64,000 nucleotides of DNA from Rhodocyclales bacterium GT-UBC (GTDB lineage Bacteria > Pseudomonadota > Gammaproteobacteria > Burkholderiales > Rhodocyclaceae): NCBI GenBank assembly GCA_003583745.1, contig QXPY01000002.1, forward strand, positions 1 to 64,000, given 5' to 3'. Within the stretch, counting starts at the first letter, position 1; the number at the start of each line of letters is the position of its first letter. This document shows, one piece after another, positions 38,258-47,613 of this stretch. The notes under the pieces are model-generated. The model saw only the letters and a program-made list of their open reading frames with translations. It did no database searches and was not told the DNA's origin. A program made the translations under genes and the position numbers.

Positions 38258-39242
38258 ACAAGCCGCTCGCGGCATGCCCGATCAGGCAGGGCGCCAGATA
38301 GAGCAACAGTTCGTCGACCAGCCCCTCGCGCAGCAAGGAGCCGTTCAGTTTAAAACCGGCCTCGGCATGCACTTCATTGATGCCACGCTCGGCAAGGGCG
38401 ACTAGCAGATCAGGCAATTCAACCTTGCCCGCAGCATTGGGCAGGATCAGCACCTCGGCGCCGACATCCCGCAAGGCAGCCATCTTTGCCGCATTTTCAA
38501 CCGCACCGGCGATCAACGTCGCCCCACCCCGCAAAATCTTGGCATCTAGCGGCGTTTCCAGCCGACTATCGACCACCACCCGCAAGGGCTGACGCCAAGT
38601 CGCCAGACCACGCACATTGAGTTGCGGATCATCTTCCCGAACCGTGCCGACCCCGGTCAGGATGGCGCAAGCTCGGGCCCGCCAGCGATGGCCATCCAGC
38701 CTGGCCGCTTCACCGGTAATCCATTGGCTGACGCCATTGCTCAGGGCCGTCTTGCCATCCAGACTAGCGGCGGCCTTCAAGCGCAACCAAGGACGGCCCC
38801 GGGTCATCCGCGAAACGAACCCAATGTTGAGCTCCCGCGCCTCGCTCTCCAGCAAGCCGCAGGCCGTCTCGACCCCGGCCGCCTGCAGCGCCGCCAGGCC
38901 GCGACCGGCGACCAGCGGATTGGGGTCCTGCATGGCCACAACCACCCGCGCCACCCCGGCCGCGATCAAGGCCTCGGCACAGGGCGGCGTGCGCCCATGG
39001 TGACTGCAGGGTTCCAGCGTGACGTAGGCCGTCGCGCCGCGTGCCCGGCCATCGGCCGCTCGCAAGGCATGGACTTCGGCATGCGGTTCGCCGGCCTTCT
39101 CGTGCCAGCCCTCGCCCACCACCCAGCCATCGCGCACCAGGACGCAGCCGACACGCGGATTCGGCGACGTCGTCCACAGGCCGCGCTCGGCAAGCTGCAA
39201 GGCGCGCGCCATCATGCCGTGGTCGACGGCAGAGAAACTCAT
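38154..39242 (-). CDS. ribD: Bifunctional riboflavin deaminase/reductase RibD
   Basis: A 362-residue enzyme carrying out two early steps of riboflavin synthesis. The N-terminal deaminase has the zinc motifs HAEVHAL and [11 protein letters not shown]; the C-terminal reductase starts near residue 150 ([18 protein letters not shown]). It overlaps the nrdR stop by four bases and is the last gene of glyA-nrdR-ribD. Its 3' end overlaps the convergent moeB frame by 104 bases. Confidence 0.94.
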   Translation of the reverse strand: MSFSAVDHGMMARALQLAERGLWTTSPNPRVGCVLVRDGWVVGEGWHEKAGEPHAEVHALRAADGRARGATAYVTLEPCSHHGRTPPCAEALIAAGVARVVVAMQDPNPLVAGRGLAALQAAGVETACGLLESEARELNIGFVSRMTRGRPWLRLKAAASLDGKTALSNGVSQWITGEAARLDGHRWRARACAILTGVGTVREDDPQLNVRGLATWRQPLRVVVDSRLETPLDAKILRGGATLIAGAVENAAKMAALRDVGAEVLILPNAAGKVELPDLLVALAERGINEVHAEAGFKLNGSLLREGLVDELLLYLAPCLIGHAASGLFNLPELTDLSGKHRLAIRDLRQLGEDIRLLARFR

Positions 39243-39703
39243 TTTTTCTTTTGGGTGGGGGAAACTTCTCGGATCGCCCGGGAAAAGGCATCCACATCTT
39301 CGAAATTGCGATAGACCGAGGCAAAGCGGATGTAGGCCACCTTGTCGAGTTTCTTCAACTCGCGCATGACCAGTTCGCCAACCTGTTGCGAGGCAATTTC
39401 GCGCTCGCCGGCACTGAGCAATTTCTCTTCGATTTCGGCAATCGCCGCATCGACCAGATCGACCGAAACCGGACGTTTGCGCAAAGCCAGTTCAAGACTG
39501 GCCCGCAATTTTTCGCGACTGAACTCGGTCCGCGAACCGTTTTTCTTGACCACCTGCGGCAGGCGGATTTCCGCCCGCTCGTAGGTGGTGAAACGCTTGT
39601 CGCAAGCATTGCACTTCCTGCGGCGACGCACGAGATCGCCCTCGTCATTGAGACGGGTATCGGCAACCGCCGTTTCGTCAGCACCGCAGAAAGGACATTT
39701 CAC
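39239..39703 (-). CDS. nrdR: Transcriptional repressor NrdR
   Basis: A 154-residue repressor of ribonucleotide reductase genes. It has the N-terminal zinc ribbon (CPFCG at 3-7 and a second CNACDKRF pair) and the ATP-cone domain ([19 protein letters not shown]). ATP/dATP binding controls its oligomer state and DNA binding. It lies 6 bases after glyA; this position between glyA and ribD is conserved in betaproteobacteria. Confidence 0.96.
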   Translation of the reverse strand: MKCPFCGADETAVADTRLNDEGDLVRRRRKCNACDKRFTTYERAEIRLPQVVKKNGSRTEFSREKLRASLELALRKRPVSVDLVDAAIAEIEEKLLSAGEREIASQQVGELVMRELKKLDKVAYIRFASVYRNFEDVDAFSRAIREVSPTQKKK

Positions 39704-39709
39704 GGGCGA

Positions 39710-40960
39710 TCAGGCTCCGTAAACCGGGAATTTGCCGCACAACTCGGCAACCTTGGCCCGCACCTTGGCCGCCACGGCTTCGTCGTTCGGTGCATCCAGC
39801 ACGTCTGCCACCAGATGCGCGACGATTTCGGCTTCGATTTCAGTGAAACCTCGCGTCGTCATGGCCGGCGAGCCGATACGGATACCGGACGTGACGAACG
39901 GCTTTTGCGGATCGTTCGGGATGCCATTTTTGTTGACCGTGATATGGGCACGGCCGAGGGCAGCTTCGGCTTCCTTGCCCGTGATGTTTTTGGCGCGCAG
40001 GTCGACCAGGAACACGTGGCTCTCGGTACGGCCGGAAACGATGCGCAGACCGCGCTCTTCACCAAGTACGCGCGCCATGACGCGGGCGTTAGCCAGCACT
40101 TGCTCCTGATAGTTGCGGAACTCCGGCGACGCGGCTTCCTTGAAGGCGACGGCCTTGGCGGCGATCACGTGCATCAGCGGACCGCCTTGCAGCCCCGGGA
40201 AAATGGCCGAATTGAGCGCCTTTTCGTGCTCGGCCTTCATCAGGATGACGCCGCCGCGCGGGCCGCGCAGGGTCTTGTGGGTGGTCGAGGTGACGACATC
40301 GGCGAAAGGCACCGGGTTCGGATAGAAACCGGCGGCGATCAGGCCGGCGTAGTGCGCCATGTCGACCCAGAAAATGGCGCCGACTTCCTTGGCGATCTTG
40401 GCGAAACGCTCGAAATCGATACGCAGGGCGTAAGCGGAAGCACCAGCGACGATGATCTTTGGCTTGTGCTCGCGGGCCAGCGCTTCCATCTTGACGTAGT
40501 CGATCTCTTCCTTTTCATCCAGCCCGTAGGAGACGACGTTGAACCACTTGCCGGACATGTTGAGCGGCATGCCGTGGGTCAGGTGGCCACCTTCGGCCAG
40601 GCTCATGCCCATGATGGTATCGCCCGGCTTGGCAAAGGCCATCAGCACGGCCTGGTTGGCCTGCGAACCGGAATTCGGCTGGACGTTGGCCGCTTCGGCA
40701 CCGAACAGCGCCTTCAGGCGATCGATGGCGATCTGCTCGGCGACGTCGACATATTCGCAGCCGCCGTAGTAGCGCTTGCCCGGGTAGCCTTCGGCATATT
40801 TGTTGGTGAGCTGGGAGCCTTGGGCTTCCATGACTGCTTTGCTCACGTAGTTTTCGGACGCGATCAGTTCGATGTGGTCTTCCTGACGCTGGACTTCGGC
40901 CTGGATGGCCTGCCAGAGTTCAGAGTCAACTTTTGCCAGGGTGTCTTTCGCGGAAAACAT
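39710..40960 (-). CDS. glyA: Serine hydroxymethyltransferase
   Basis: A 416-residue PLP enzyme converting serine and tetrahydrofolate to glycine and methylene-tetrahydrofolate. Signs are [12 protein letters not shown], the PLP lysine in [14 protein letters not shown], and [11 protein letters not shown]. Length is standard. It heads glyA-nrdR-ribD; a histidine phosphatase gene precedes it by 39 bases on the same strand. The long open frame on the opposite strand is a codon-usage shadow. Confidence 0.97.
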   Translation of the reverse strand: MFSAKDTLAKVDSELWQAIQAEVQRQEDHIELIASENYVSKAVMEAQGSQLTNKYAEGYPGKRYYGGCEYVDVAEQIAIDRLKALFGAEAANVQPNSGSQANQAVLMAFAKPGDTIMGMSLAEGGHLTHGMPLNMSGKWFNVVSYGLDEKEEIDYVKMEALAREHKPKIIVAGASAYALRIDFERFAKIAKEVGAIFWVDMAHYAGLIAAGFYPNPVPFADVVTSTTHKTLRGPRGGVILMKAEHEKALNSAIFPGLQGGPLMHVIAAKAVAFKEAASPEFRNYQEQVLANARVMARVLGEERGLRIVSGRTESHVFLVDLRAKNITGKEAEAALGRAHITVNKNGIPNDPQKPFVTSGIRIGSPAMTTRGFTEIEAEIVAHLVADVLDAPNDEAVAAKVRAKVAELCGKFPVYGA

Positions 40961-40999
40961 GGGGAATGCCTCAAGCCATTGAAAAGGGCCGCAATTTTA

Positions 41000-41656
41000 T
41001 CACGACGGAAGCTCGTCAAGCGCCCCCGGCTCCAGATGGGCCGTTTCAGCCCAGCTTTCGATATGCCAGACGCCATCCTGCAGCACAATCCAGTTCAGAC
41101 CGGCATTCGGAATCAGGAAGTCGCGCGGTGTCTCCAGGCGGCTGCCGCGAACAAAACGATTGATGATGTCGAGTACACCGCCATGCAGCACGACCACCAC
41201 GTTCTCGCCAGAATGGGCGGAGGCGATGCGCACCAGGCACGCCGTAACGCGTTGATACATCTCGTTCAGGGTTTCGCCGGTTTCGAAGTTGCAGTCCGCC
41301 TGGCGCGCCTCGAAGGCGGCATAGGCTTCCGGAAATTTCTCCCGAGCCTCGGCGTAGGTCAATCCCTGGAAAATTCCGTAACAGCGTTCCCGCATCTCCG
41401 GGGCCGCCACCGGCACCAGTGCCAAGGCCTCGCCGATCGCCTGCGCCGTCGCCCAGGCCCGCTTCAGGTCGCTGGCGTAGATCGCCGCCACCCCTGCGCC
41501 GCGCAACCAGCGCCCGGCTGCAACGGCCTGCCGTCGCCCGGTGGCGTTGAGTTCGATATCGATCTGTCCCTGCAGGCGACGCTCGGCATTCCACTCCGTT
41601 TCGCCATGGCGCACCAGGCAAATCCGGGTCGGCTGGTTTGTAGGGATTTCCACCAT
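41000..41656 (-). CDS. Histidine phosphatase family protein
   Basis: A 218-residue phosphoglycerate-mutase-like phosphatase. The catalytic phosphohistidine motif is LVRHGETEWN near residue 14, followed by ERCYGIFQGLTYAEA and the second histidine in VVLHGGVLD. These are GpmB/CobC-like enzymes that act on small phosphoesters; the substrate is not predictable. I start at ATG 41656; the longer frame runs antisense to dctQ. Confidence 0.86.
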   Translation of the reverse strand: MVEIPTNQPTRICLVRHGETEWNAERRLQGQIDIELNATGRRQAVAAGRWLRGAGVAAIYASDLKRAWATAQAIGEALALVPVAAPEMRERCYGIFQGLTYAEAREKFPEAYAAFEARQADCNFETGETLNEMYQRVTACLVRIASAHSGENVVVVLHGGVLDIINRFVRGSRLETPRDFLIPNAGLNWIVLQDGVWHIESWAETAHLEPGALDELPS

Positions 41657-41761
41657 GTTCGCTCTATGACCTTCGCTGTAAATTTCACTCAATGGGATTT
41701 TCCATAAACCCCGGACAAACTTATAGAAGCCGGGAATTTTATCAATCGAGGAGGACTTTCC

Positions 41762-42355
41762 GTGACCCTTCTGCTCAAGCTCTCGCAGCTGATCGACTGG
41801 CTCAATGAGCGTGTCGGCAAGGGCGCCTTCTGGCTGGTACTGCTGATGACCATCTTCAGCGCCGGGAATGCCAGCGTGCGCTTCATTTTCAACTACAGCT
41901 CGAACGGCCTGCTGGAAATCCAGTGGTACCTGTTCGCCGCCGTGTTCATCCTCTGCTCCCCCTACACCCTGCAGAAAAACGAGCATGTCCGCATCGACGT
42001 GCTCGCCGGCAAGCTGTCGCCGAAGGGCCAGGCCGTGATCGACATCATCGGCACCCTGTTCTTCCTGCTGCCGATGGTCATCGCCGTGCTCTGGCTGTCC
42101 CTGCCGCTGGTCGCCGACTCTTTCCGGATCAATGAAATGTCGGCCAATGCCGGCGGCCTGATCCGCTGGCCGGTCAAGGCCATCCTGCCGATCGGCTTCA
42201 CCCTGCTTGCCCTGCAAGGCATTTCGGAATTGATCAAGCGCATCGCCTTCCTGGCTGGTCTGATCGAAGACCCCAACAGCAAGGACAAGGGCCCGAGCGC
42301 CGAAGAAGAACTGGCCGCCGCCATTGCCGCCGCCAAAGCCAAGGAGGCCAAATAA
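41762..42355 (+). CDS. dctQ: TRAP transporter small membrane subunit
   Basis: A 197-residue DctQ-type subunit with four transmembrane helices (TLLLKLSQLIDWLNERVGKGAFW opening, LEIQWYLFAAVFILCSPYTLQKNEHVRID as the family signature). GAGGAGGAC precedes a GTG start. It overlaps dctM by one base (TAATG). TRAP systems import organic acids using the Na+ gradient. The binding proteins are the two dctP genes at 44554-46887. Confidence 0.92.
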   Translation: MTLLLKLSQLIDWLNERVGKGAFWLVLLMTIFSAGNASVRFIFNYSSNGLLEIQWYLFAAVFILCSPYTLQKNEHVRIDVLAGKLSPKGQAVIDIIGTLFFLLPMVIAVLWLSLPLVADSFRINEMSANAGGLIRWPVKAILPIGFTLLALQGISELIKRIAFLAGLIEDPNSKDKGPSAEEELAAAIAAAKAKEAK

Positions 42356-43833
42356 TGGAATGGATGATCGCCAACATGGCGCCGCTGATGTTCGGGGCGC
42401 TGGTTCTGTTCCTGCTGTTCGGCTACCCGGTGGCATTTGCCCTGGCCGCCAACGGCATCGTATTCGGCCTGATCGGCATGAAGCTCGGCCTGCTTCACCC
42501 GGCCATCTTCCAGGCCCTGCCGGAGCGCATCTTCGGCATCATGGCCAACGACACGCTGCTCGCCATTCCCTTCTTCACCTTCATGGGACTGGTGCTTGAA
42601 CGATCCGGCATGGCTGAAGACCTGCTCGACACCATCGGCCAGTTGTTCGGCCCGATGCGCGGCGGCCTGGCCTATGCCGTGATCTTCGTCGGCGCCCTGC
42701 TCGCCGCCACCACCGGTGTAGTTGCTGCTTCGGTCATCTCGATGGGCCTGATTTCACTGCCCATCATGCTCCGCTACGGCTATGACAAGCGCCTGGCCTC
42801 GGGCGTCATCGCCGCCTCCGGCACGCTGGCCCAGATCATTCCGCCTTCGCTGGTACTGATCATCATGGCCGACCAGCTCGGCAAATCGGTCGGCGACATG
42901 TACGAAGGCGCCATGGTGCCTGGCCTGATCCTGACCGGCCTCTACGTCGGTTATGTTTTCGTCCTCTCGATCCTCAAACCCAACGCCTGCCCGGCCCTGC
43001 CGCCAGAAGCGCGCAGCCTGCGCGGCATCAAGCTGATGGTTCGCGTGCTGACCACACTGGTCCCGCCGCTAGTCCTGATCTTCCTGGTCCTCGGCACCAT
43101 CTTCCTCGGCATCGCGACGCCGACCGAAGGCGGCGCCATGGGTGCGGCCGGCGCCCTGATCCTCGCCGTCGCCCGCAAGCGCCTGTCCTGGAAGCTGCTC
43201 AAGCAGGCCATGGAAACCACCGGCAAGCTGTCCTCCTTCGTGGTCTTCATCCTCGTCGGCTCGACCGTTTTCGGCCTGGTCTTCCGGGCGGTCAATGGCG
43301 ACCTCTGGGTCGAACACCTGCTGCTCTCGCTACCGGGCGGCCAGCTGGGCTTCCTGATCGTAGTCAACATCCTGGTCTTCCTGCTCGCCTTCTTCCTCGA
43401 CTTCTTCGAGCTGTCCTTCATCATCGTGCCGTTGCTCGGGCCGGTTGCCGAAAAACTCGGCATCGACCTGATCTGGTTCGGCGTGCTGCTCGGCGTCAAC
43501 ATGCAGACCTCCTTCATGCATCCGCCGTTCGGTTTCGCGCTGTTCTACCTGCGCTCGGTGGCACCAGCTTCGATCAAGACGACGGACATCTACTGGGGTG
43601 CCATTCCCTTCGTCTGCATCCAGATCATCATGGTCGCGCTGATCATCATCTTCCCGGGCATCGTCAGCTACGGCGATGAAGCGCAGCGCGAAGCGGCACG
43701 GTTGGAAAAGTCTGGCGAAGGTCCGGCTCCGGTCGACCTCGATACGCTGATGCGTGGCGATGCCTCAGAAGGCAGCAAGAGCCAGGACCCGAGCGCCGAC
43801 CTGCTAAAGAATCTGCAAGGCGGCGACAAGTAG
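42355..43833 (+). CDS. dctM: TRAP transporter large membrane subunit
   Basis: A 492-residue DctM-type permease with about twelve membrane helices, including the conserved [37 protein letters not shown] and [44 protein letters not shown]. The C-terminal 50 residues are polar and cytoplasmic, longer than usual. A terminator follows, separating it from dps. Confidence 0.94.
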   Translation: MEWMIANMAPLMFGALVLFLLFGYPVAFALAANGIVFGLIGMKLGLLHPAIFQALPERIFGIMANDTLLAIPFFTFMGLVLERSGMAEDLLDTIGQLFGPMRGGLAYAVIFVGALLAATTGVVAASVISMGLISLPIMLRYGYDKRLASGVIAASGTLAQIIPPSLVLIIMADQLGKSVGDMYEGAMVPGLILTGLYVGYVFVLSILKPNACPALPPEARSLRGIKLMVRVLTTLVPPLVLIFLVLGTIFLGIATPTEGGAMGAAGALILAVARKRLSWKLLKQAMETTGKLSSFVVFILVGSTVFGLVFRAVNGDLWVEHLLLSLPGGQLGFLIVVNILVFLLAFFLDFFELSFIIVPLLGPVAEKLGIDLIWFGVLLGVNMQTSFMHPPFGFALFYLRSVAPASIKTTDIYWGAIPFVCIQIIMVALIIIFPGIVSYGDEAQREAARLEKSGEGPAPVDLDTLMRGDASEGSKSQDPSADLLKNLQGGDK

Positions 43834-43858
43834 CTACGGCGCATCGTCGCGAAAGACA

Positions 43859-43888
43859 GGCGGGGCTTCGGCCCCGCCATTTTTATTT
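43859..43888 (+). terminator. Terminator after dctQM
   Basis: GGCGGGGC, TTCG loop, GCCCCGCC, then ATTTTTATTT. Confidence 0.9.
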
Positions 43889-44023
43889 GATAGATGGCGT
43901 CTATGCGAGTCATGCAGACAAAACATTGGCATCACACGGCGAGGATGGGCACAATCCCCTCATCGGCTTCGTGCCATTTCCAGCACCGGCCCTTCGTCCA
44001 TTCTTTTTTATAGGGAGCACAAC

Positions 44024-44488
44024 ATGGATATTGGAATCAGTAAAAAGGATCGCGAAAAAATTGCCGAAGGCCTGTCTCATTTGCTGGCCGACTCCTTCAC
44101 GCTTTACCTGAAGACCCACAACTTCCACTGGAATGTCAAAGGCCCGATGTTCAACACGTTGCACGTGATGTTCATGGACCAGTACACCGAACTGTGGAAT
44201 GCGCTGGACCTGATCGCCGAGCGCATCCGCGCCCTGGGCGTCGCCGCCCCCGGCACCTACCGCGAATTCGCCAAGCTGACCGTGATCAAGGAAAGCGAAG
44301 GCGTGCCGACCGCAACCGAAATGATCAAGCAACTGGTCGCCGGCCAGGAAGCCGTCACCAAGACCGCGCGCAGCATCTTCCCGTTGGTCGACAAGGCCGG
44401 CGACGAGCCGACCGCCGACCTGCTGACCCAGCGTATGCAGTTGCATGAAAAGAATGCCTGGATGCTGCGTAGCCTGCTTGAGGAATAA
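44024..44488 (+). CDS. dps: Dps DNA-binding ferritin-like protein
   Basis: A 154-residue dodecameric miniferritin that oxidises and stores iron and shields DNA from peroxide. Ferroxidase ligands lie in [26 protein letters not shown] (His and Asp/Glu across two subunits). The N-terminal tail is short, with a KKDREK patch. AGGGAG precedes the ATG. It sits alone between dctQM and the dctP genes, an unexpected place that splits the transporter locus. Confidence 0.93.
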   Translation: MDIGISKKDREKIAEGLSHLLADSFTLYLKTHNFHWNVKGPMFNTLHVMFMDQYTELWNALDLIAERIRALGVAAPGTYREFAKLTVIKESEGVPTATEMIKQLVAGQEAVTKTARSIFPLVDKAGDEPTADLLTQRMQLHEKNAWMLRSLLEE

Positions 44489-44510
44489 TCGCTTCCCTTT
44501 GCCCACAAAA

Positions 44511-44537
44511 AACCCGCCGGATGGCGGGTTTTTTATT
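44511..44537. terminator. Bidirectional terminator between dps and dctP
   Basis: AACCCGCC/GGCGGGTT stem with GGAT loop, flanked by A and T runs on both sides; serves dps (plus) and the first dctP (minus). Confidence 0.88.
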
Positions 44538-44553
44538 GCGAAGCGGGAATGCC

Positions 44554-45642
44554 TCAGCGGTGTGATTGCAGGAACGAATCCATGCGCATTTCGGCCAGGC
44601 TGAACCAGGCATTCTGGCTCTTGCGGTACTTTTCGAACTCGGTATAGATCTTCTTGAAGGCCGGATTCTTCGCCGACTCGTCGGCATACAGTTCGTGCGA
44701 AGCCTTGTAGGCGGCTTCGAGGATTTCATCCGAGAACTTCTGCAGCTTGACGCCGTTCTGCAGCAGTTTGGAGAGCGCAATCGGATTCTTGTGATCGTAC
44801 TCCGCCATCACCGTCACATTGGCCTCGTAGGCAGCGGCCTGGAAGGCTTCCTGATACTCCTTCGGCAGCTTGTCCCATTCCTTCTTGTTGACGAAGAAAT
44901 GGAAGCAGGTGCTCGGTTCCCACCAGCCCGGGTAGTAGTAGTTCTTGGCAACCTTGTAGAAGCCGAGCTTCTCGTCGTCGTACGGACCGATCCACTCGGC
45001 AGCATCGATTGTGCCCTTTTCCAGCGCCGGGTAGATGTCGCCGCCGGCGATCTGCTGCGGCACGACGCCGAGTTGCGAGAAGACGGTACCACCCAGGCCG
45101 GCGATACGCATCTTGATGCCCTTGAGGTCAGCGACGGTCTTCACTTCCTTGCGCCACCAGCCACCCATCTGGGTACCGGTATTGCCACCCAGGAAGGAGA
45201 CGACGTTGTAATTGGCGTAAAACTCGTCGAGCAGCTTCTGGCCGCCGCCGTAGTAGATCCAGGCGTTCATCTGGCGGGCATTCATGCCGAACGGCACCGC
45301 GGTACCGAAACCAAAGGTCTTGTCCTTACCGACGTAGTAATAGGAACAAGAGTGGCAGACCTCGACCGTGCCTTGTTGCACGGCATCCAGCGCCTGCAGG
45401 CCGGGGACAATTTCTCCACCGGCGAAAACACGAATATCGAACTTGCCGTTGGTCATCGCACGCAGACGGTTGGCCAGCACTTCGGCGCCACCGAATACGG
45501 TATCCAGACTCTTCGGGAAGCTGGAAGTCAGCCGCCACTTGATGGTCGGTGCCGATTGGGCAAATGCCGGGGCAGCAATCGTTGCAGCCGTACCGGCAGC
45601 AGCACCGATGGAGGCTTTCTTCAGAAAATCACGACGTTGCAT
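44554..45642 (-). CDS. dctP: TRAP transporter solute-binding protein, TakP-like (copy 1)
   Basis: A 362-residue periplasmic binding protein with a twin-arginine signal (RRDFLKKAS, residues 3-11). The mature part resembles Rhodobacter TakP, which binds pyruvate and other 2-oxo acids with Na+: LTSSFPKSLDTVFGGAEVL, GNTGTQMGGWWRKE and EWIGPYDDEKLGFYKV. Tat export would fit folding with a bound ion. It aligns without gaps to copy 2 upstream. It probably feeds DctQM at 41762-43833. Confidence 0.9.
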   Translation of the reverse strand: MQRRDFLKKASIGAAAGTAATIAAPAFAQSAPTIKWRLTSSFPKSLDTVFGGAEVLANRLRAMTNGKFDIRVFAGGEIVPGLQALDAVQQGTVEVCHSCSYYYVGKDKTFGFGTAVPFGMNARQMNAWIYYGGGQKLLDEFYANYNVVSFLGGNTGTQMGGWWRKEVKTVADLKGIKMRIAGLGGTVFSQLGVVPQQIAGGDIYPALEKGTIDAAEWIGPYDDEKLGFYKVAKNYYYPGWWEPSTCFHFFVNKKEWDKLPKEYQEAFQAAAYEANVTVMAEYDHKNPIALSKLLQNGVKLQKFSDEILEAAYKASHELYADESAKNPAFKKIYTEFEKYRKSQNAWFSLAEMRMDSFLQSHR

Positions 45643-45744
45643 CTTGTCTCCTGGGGGATTGGAATCGTCACCATGAGTGACGCGACGATTCTAGCCAGAC
45701 CGGCTCTCGGCGATACTGCTGAAATCCCTTATAGGCGGAGATGA

Positions 45745-45779
45745 AAAAGCCCCGGCCCGACAAGCGGGGCGGGGCTTTT
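45745..45779 (-). terminator. Terminator after dctP copy 2
   Basis: AAAAGCCCC/GGGGCTTTT stem with an inner CCCG/CGGG stem. On the minus strand it ends copy 2, so the two dctP genes can be expressed separately. Confidence 0.8.
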
Positions 45780-45798
45780 CGCCGAGTTGCGGGAACCG

Positions 45799-46887
45799 TT
45801 ACTTGTGCGACTGCAGGAAGGAGTCCATGCGGTGCTCGGCGACGCTGAACCAGGCGTTCTGCGTCTTCCGGTACTTGTCGTACTCGGTGAAGATTTTCTT
45901 GAACGCCGGATTCTTCGCAGATTCGTCGGCATACAGTTGCTGCGATGCCTTGTAAGCTGCTTCGAGAATTTCATCCGGGTATTTCTGCAGCTTGACGCCA
46001 TTCTGCAACAGCTTGGAGAGCGCGATCGGGTTCTTGTGATCGTACTCGGCCATCATCGTCACATTGGCCTCGTAGGCAGCCGCCTGGAAGGCTTCCTGAT
46101 ACTCCTTGGGCAGCTTGTCCCATTCCTTCTTGTTGACGAAGAAATTGATCATCGGACCCGGCTCCCACCAGCCCGGATAGTAGTAATGCTTGGCGACCTT
46201 GTAGAAGCCGAGCTTTTCGTCATCGTACGGACCAACCCATTCGGCGGCATCGATGGTGCCCTTTTCCAGCGCCGGGTAGATATCGCCACCGGCGATCTGC
46301 TGCGGCACGGCACCCAGCGCGGCAAAAACGTTACCGCCCAGACCGGCGATCCGCATCTTCAGGCCGCTGACTTCGGCCAGGGTCTTCACTTCCTTGCGGA
46401 ACCAGCCGCCCATCTGGGTGCCGGTATTGCCACCGGGGAAATGAATCACGTTGTAGTTGGCGTAGAACTCGTTGAGCAGCTTGTCGCCGCCACCGTAATA
46501 AACCCAGGCATTCATTTGCCGGGCATTCATGCCGAACGGGATCGAGGTACCGAAACCGAAGGCCTTGTCCTTGCCGACGTAATAGTAGGAACAGGTATGA
46601 CAGCACTCTACGGTGCCTTGTTGCACGGCATCCAGCGCCTGCAGGCCGGGGACGATTTCGCCGCCGGCAAAGACGCGGATGTCGAACTTGCCGCCAGTCA
46701 TGGCACGCAAACGGTTGGCCAGCACTTCGGCACCGCCGTAGATGGTGTCCAGGCTCTTCGGGAAACTGGAAGTCAGTCGCCACTTGATGGTCGGCGCGGT
46801 TTGGGCAATGGCCGGAGCGGCCAAGGTGGCGGCAGCACCGGCAGCAGCACCGACGGAAGCTTTTTTCAGGAAATCACGACGTTGCAT
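45799..46887 (-). CDS. dctP: TRAP transporter solute-binding protein, TakP-like (copy 2)
   Basis: A second 362-residue Tat-exported TakP-like protein, equal in length to copy 1 and identical over long stretches. Differences cluster in places that could touch ligand: SFLGGNTG versus HFPGGNTG, GGWWRKE versus GGWFRKE, and TCFHFFVNK versus PMINFFVNK. This suggests a tandem duplication with ligand divergence. GGAGG lies upstream of the ATG. Its own terminator at 45745 separates it from copy 1. Confidence 0.9.
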   Translation of the reverse strand: MQRRDFLKKASVGAAAGAAATLAAPAIAQTAPTIKWRLTSSFPKSLDTIYGGAEVLANRLRAMTGGKFDIRVFAGGEIVPGLQALDAVQQGTVECCHTCSYYYVGKDKAFGFGTSIPFGMNARQMNAWVYYGGGDKLLNEFYANYNVIHFPGGNTGTQMGGWFRKEVKTLAEVSGLKMRIAGLGGNVFAALGAVPQQIAGGDIYPALEKGTIDAAEWVGPYDDEKLGFYKVAKHYYYPGWWEPGPMINFFVNKKEWDKLPKEYQEAFQAAAYEANVTMMAEYDHKNPIALSKLLQNGVKLQKYPDEILEAAYKASQQLYADESAKNPAFKKIFTEYDKYRKTQNAWFSVAEHRMDSFLQSHK

Positions 46888-47152
46888 TTTGTCTCCTCCA
46901 AGGTTTTGGGAACGTCAAGGCGTGAAGCTAGCTCATTCTATCCAAAGCCAATTTTTGCGCGAGTGGTGGAAAACCCTTAGAGCAGGCAGGCTCGATCGTG
47001 GCCCACCAAACTCAACACCATTACTTAATCCGGACTGCGCCTGGACAGAACAGGAGCATCCGAGTCACGGCGACCAATAACCGAGAAACAAGGTGGGAAA
47101 AAGGCAAGTCGACAAATTAGCCCCCCTAGCTTGGAGACTCAAGCCAGCAAAT
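46888..47152. other. Gene-free leader of dctP copy 2
   Basis: No credible gene is seen on either strand. The part nearest dctP must hold its promoter, but no clear -35/-10 pair was found. No repeats or tRNA were recognised. Confidence 0.4.
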
Positions 47153-47293
47153 TCAAACGCCGGTCAGCGCCGACCCGTTGAATTTTGCGCGCAGACGCTT
47201 CACCGCCCGCACCGCAATCGGCGCAAGCAGCAGGACACCGCCCGGCAAGACGACGGCGGCAATCCAAAACGAAGCGGTACGAAGTGATTTCAT
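47153..47293 (-). CDS. Possible small membrane protein (46 residues)
   Basis: A short frame starting at an ATG encodes MKSLRTASFWIAAVVLPG, continuing into a hydrophobic helix (about residues 8-29) and a basic tail (VRAVKRLRAKF). The positive-out, single-helix pattern looks like a genuine small membrane protein. No good ribosome site is visible upstream, so it remains a candidate. It is not recognised as a named family. Confidence 0.35.
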   Translation of the reverse strand: MKSLRTASFWIAAVVLPGGVLLLAPIAVRAVKRLRAKFNGSALTGV

Positions 47294-47303
47294 GGGAAGT
47301 ATT

Positions 47304-47343
47304 GTCACATCGCTTCGCACGACTTGCATGTGACGGGCGTCAC
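47304..47343. promoter_or_regulatory. GTCAC repeat cluster
   Basis: GTCACAT (47304-47310) and ATGTGAC (47328-47334) form an inverted repeat 17 bases apart, and GTGACG-GG-CGTCAC (47330-47343) is a second palindrome sharing the same half-site. The arrangement looks like binding sites for a dimeric regulator, about 240-280 bases upstream of the PEP-CTERM start point. Confidence 0.4.
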
Positions 47344-47557
47344 CTAATCGGAATTAATCACCCAAGGCGCTCATCTGCCCTCCCCAAGACGCAGCTCACT
47401 TATGGAGCGGCAAAAGCCAGCACCCCATCCACCCGGGACAAGCGAACGGATCGGAGCGTTTGCTCTCACTGCAAAAGCGTCGACATTTTTTACACTCAAA
47501 TTAGAAAAACGAAATATACAAACGTAATTTATTGTTTTTTAAGACAAGAAATCCAAA

Positions 47558-47571
47558 GGCATTAAAAATGC
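47558..47571 (+). promoter_or_regulatory. Sigma54-like promoter of the PEP-CTERM gene
   Basis: AGGCAT-TAAAA-ATGCT keeps GG (47558-47559), exactly ten bases, and GC (47570-47571), the -24/-12 pattern of RpoN promoters. The start point would be near 47583, giving a leader of about 30 bases. Only one promoter copy is visible and the -12 element is ATGC rather than TTGC. Confidence 0.55.
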
Positions 47572-47613
47572 TTTATGCATCATTGCAAACCAACAACAAT
47601 GGGAGGATGTGAA

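Noticed and set aside
39041-41707. An 888-codon open frame on the plus strand
   Set aside because: It is antisense to ribD, nrdR, glyA and the phosphatase, all well-supported families. GC-rich codon usage leaves this frame open by chance.
44566-46980. Long plus-strand frames opposite both dctP genes
   Set aside because: The two frames resemble each other only because the dctP genes beneath them are duplicates. No domain, and the sense strand is certain.
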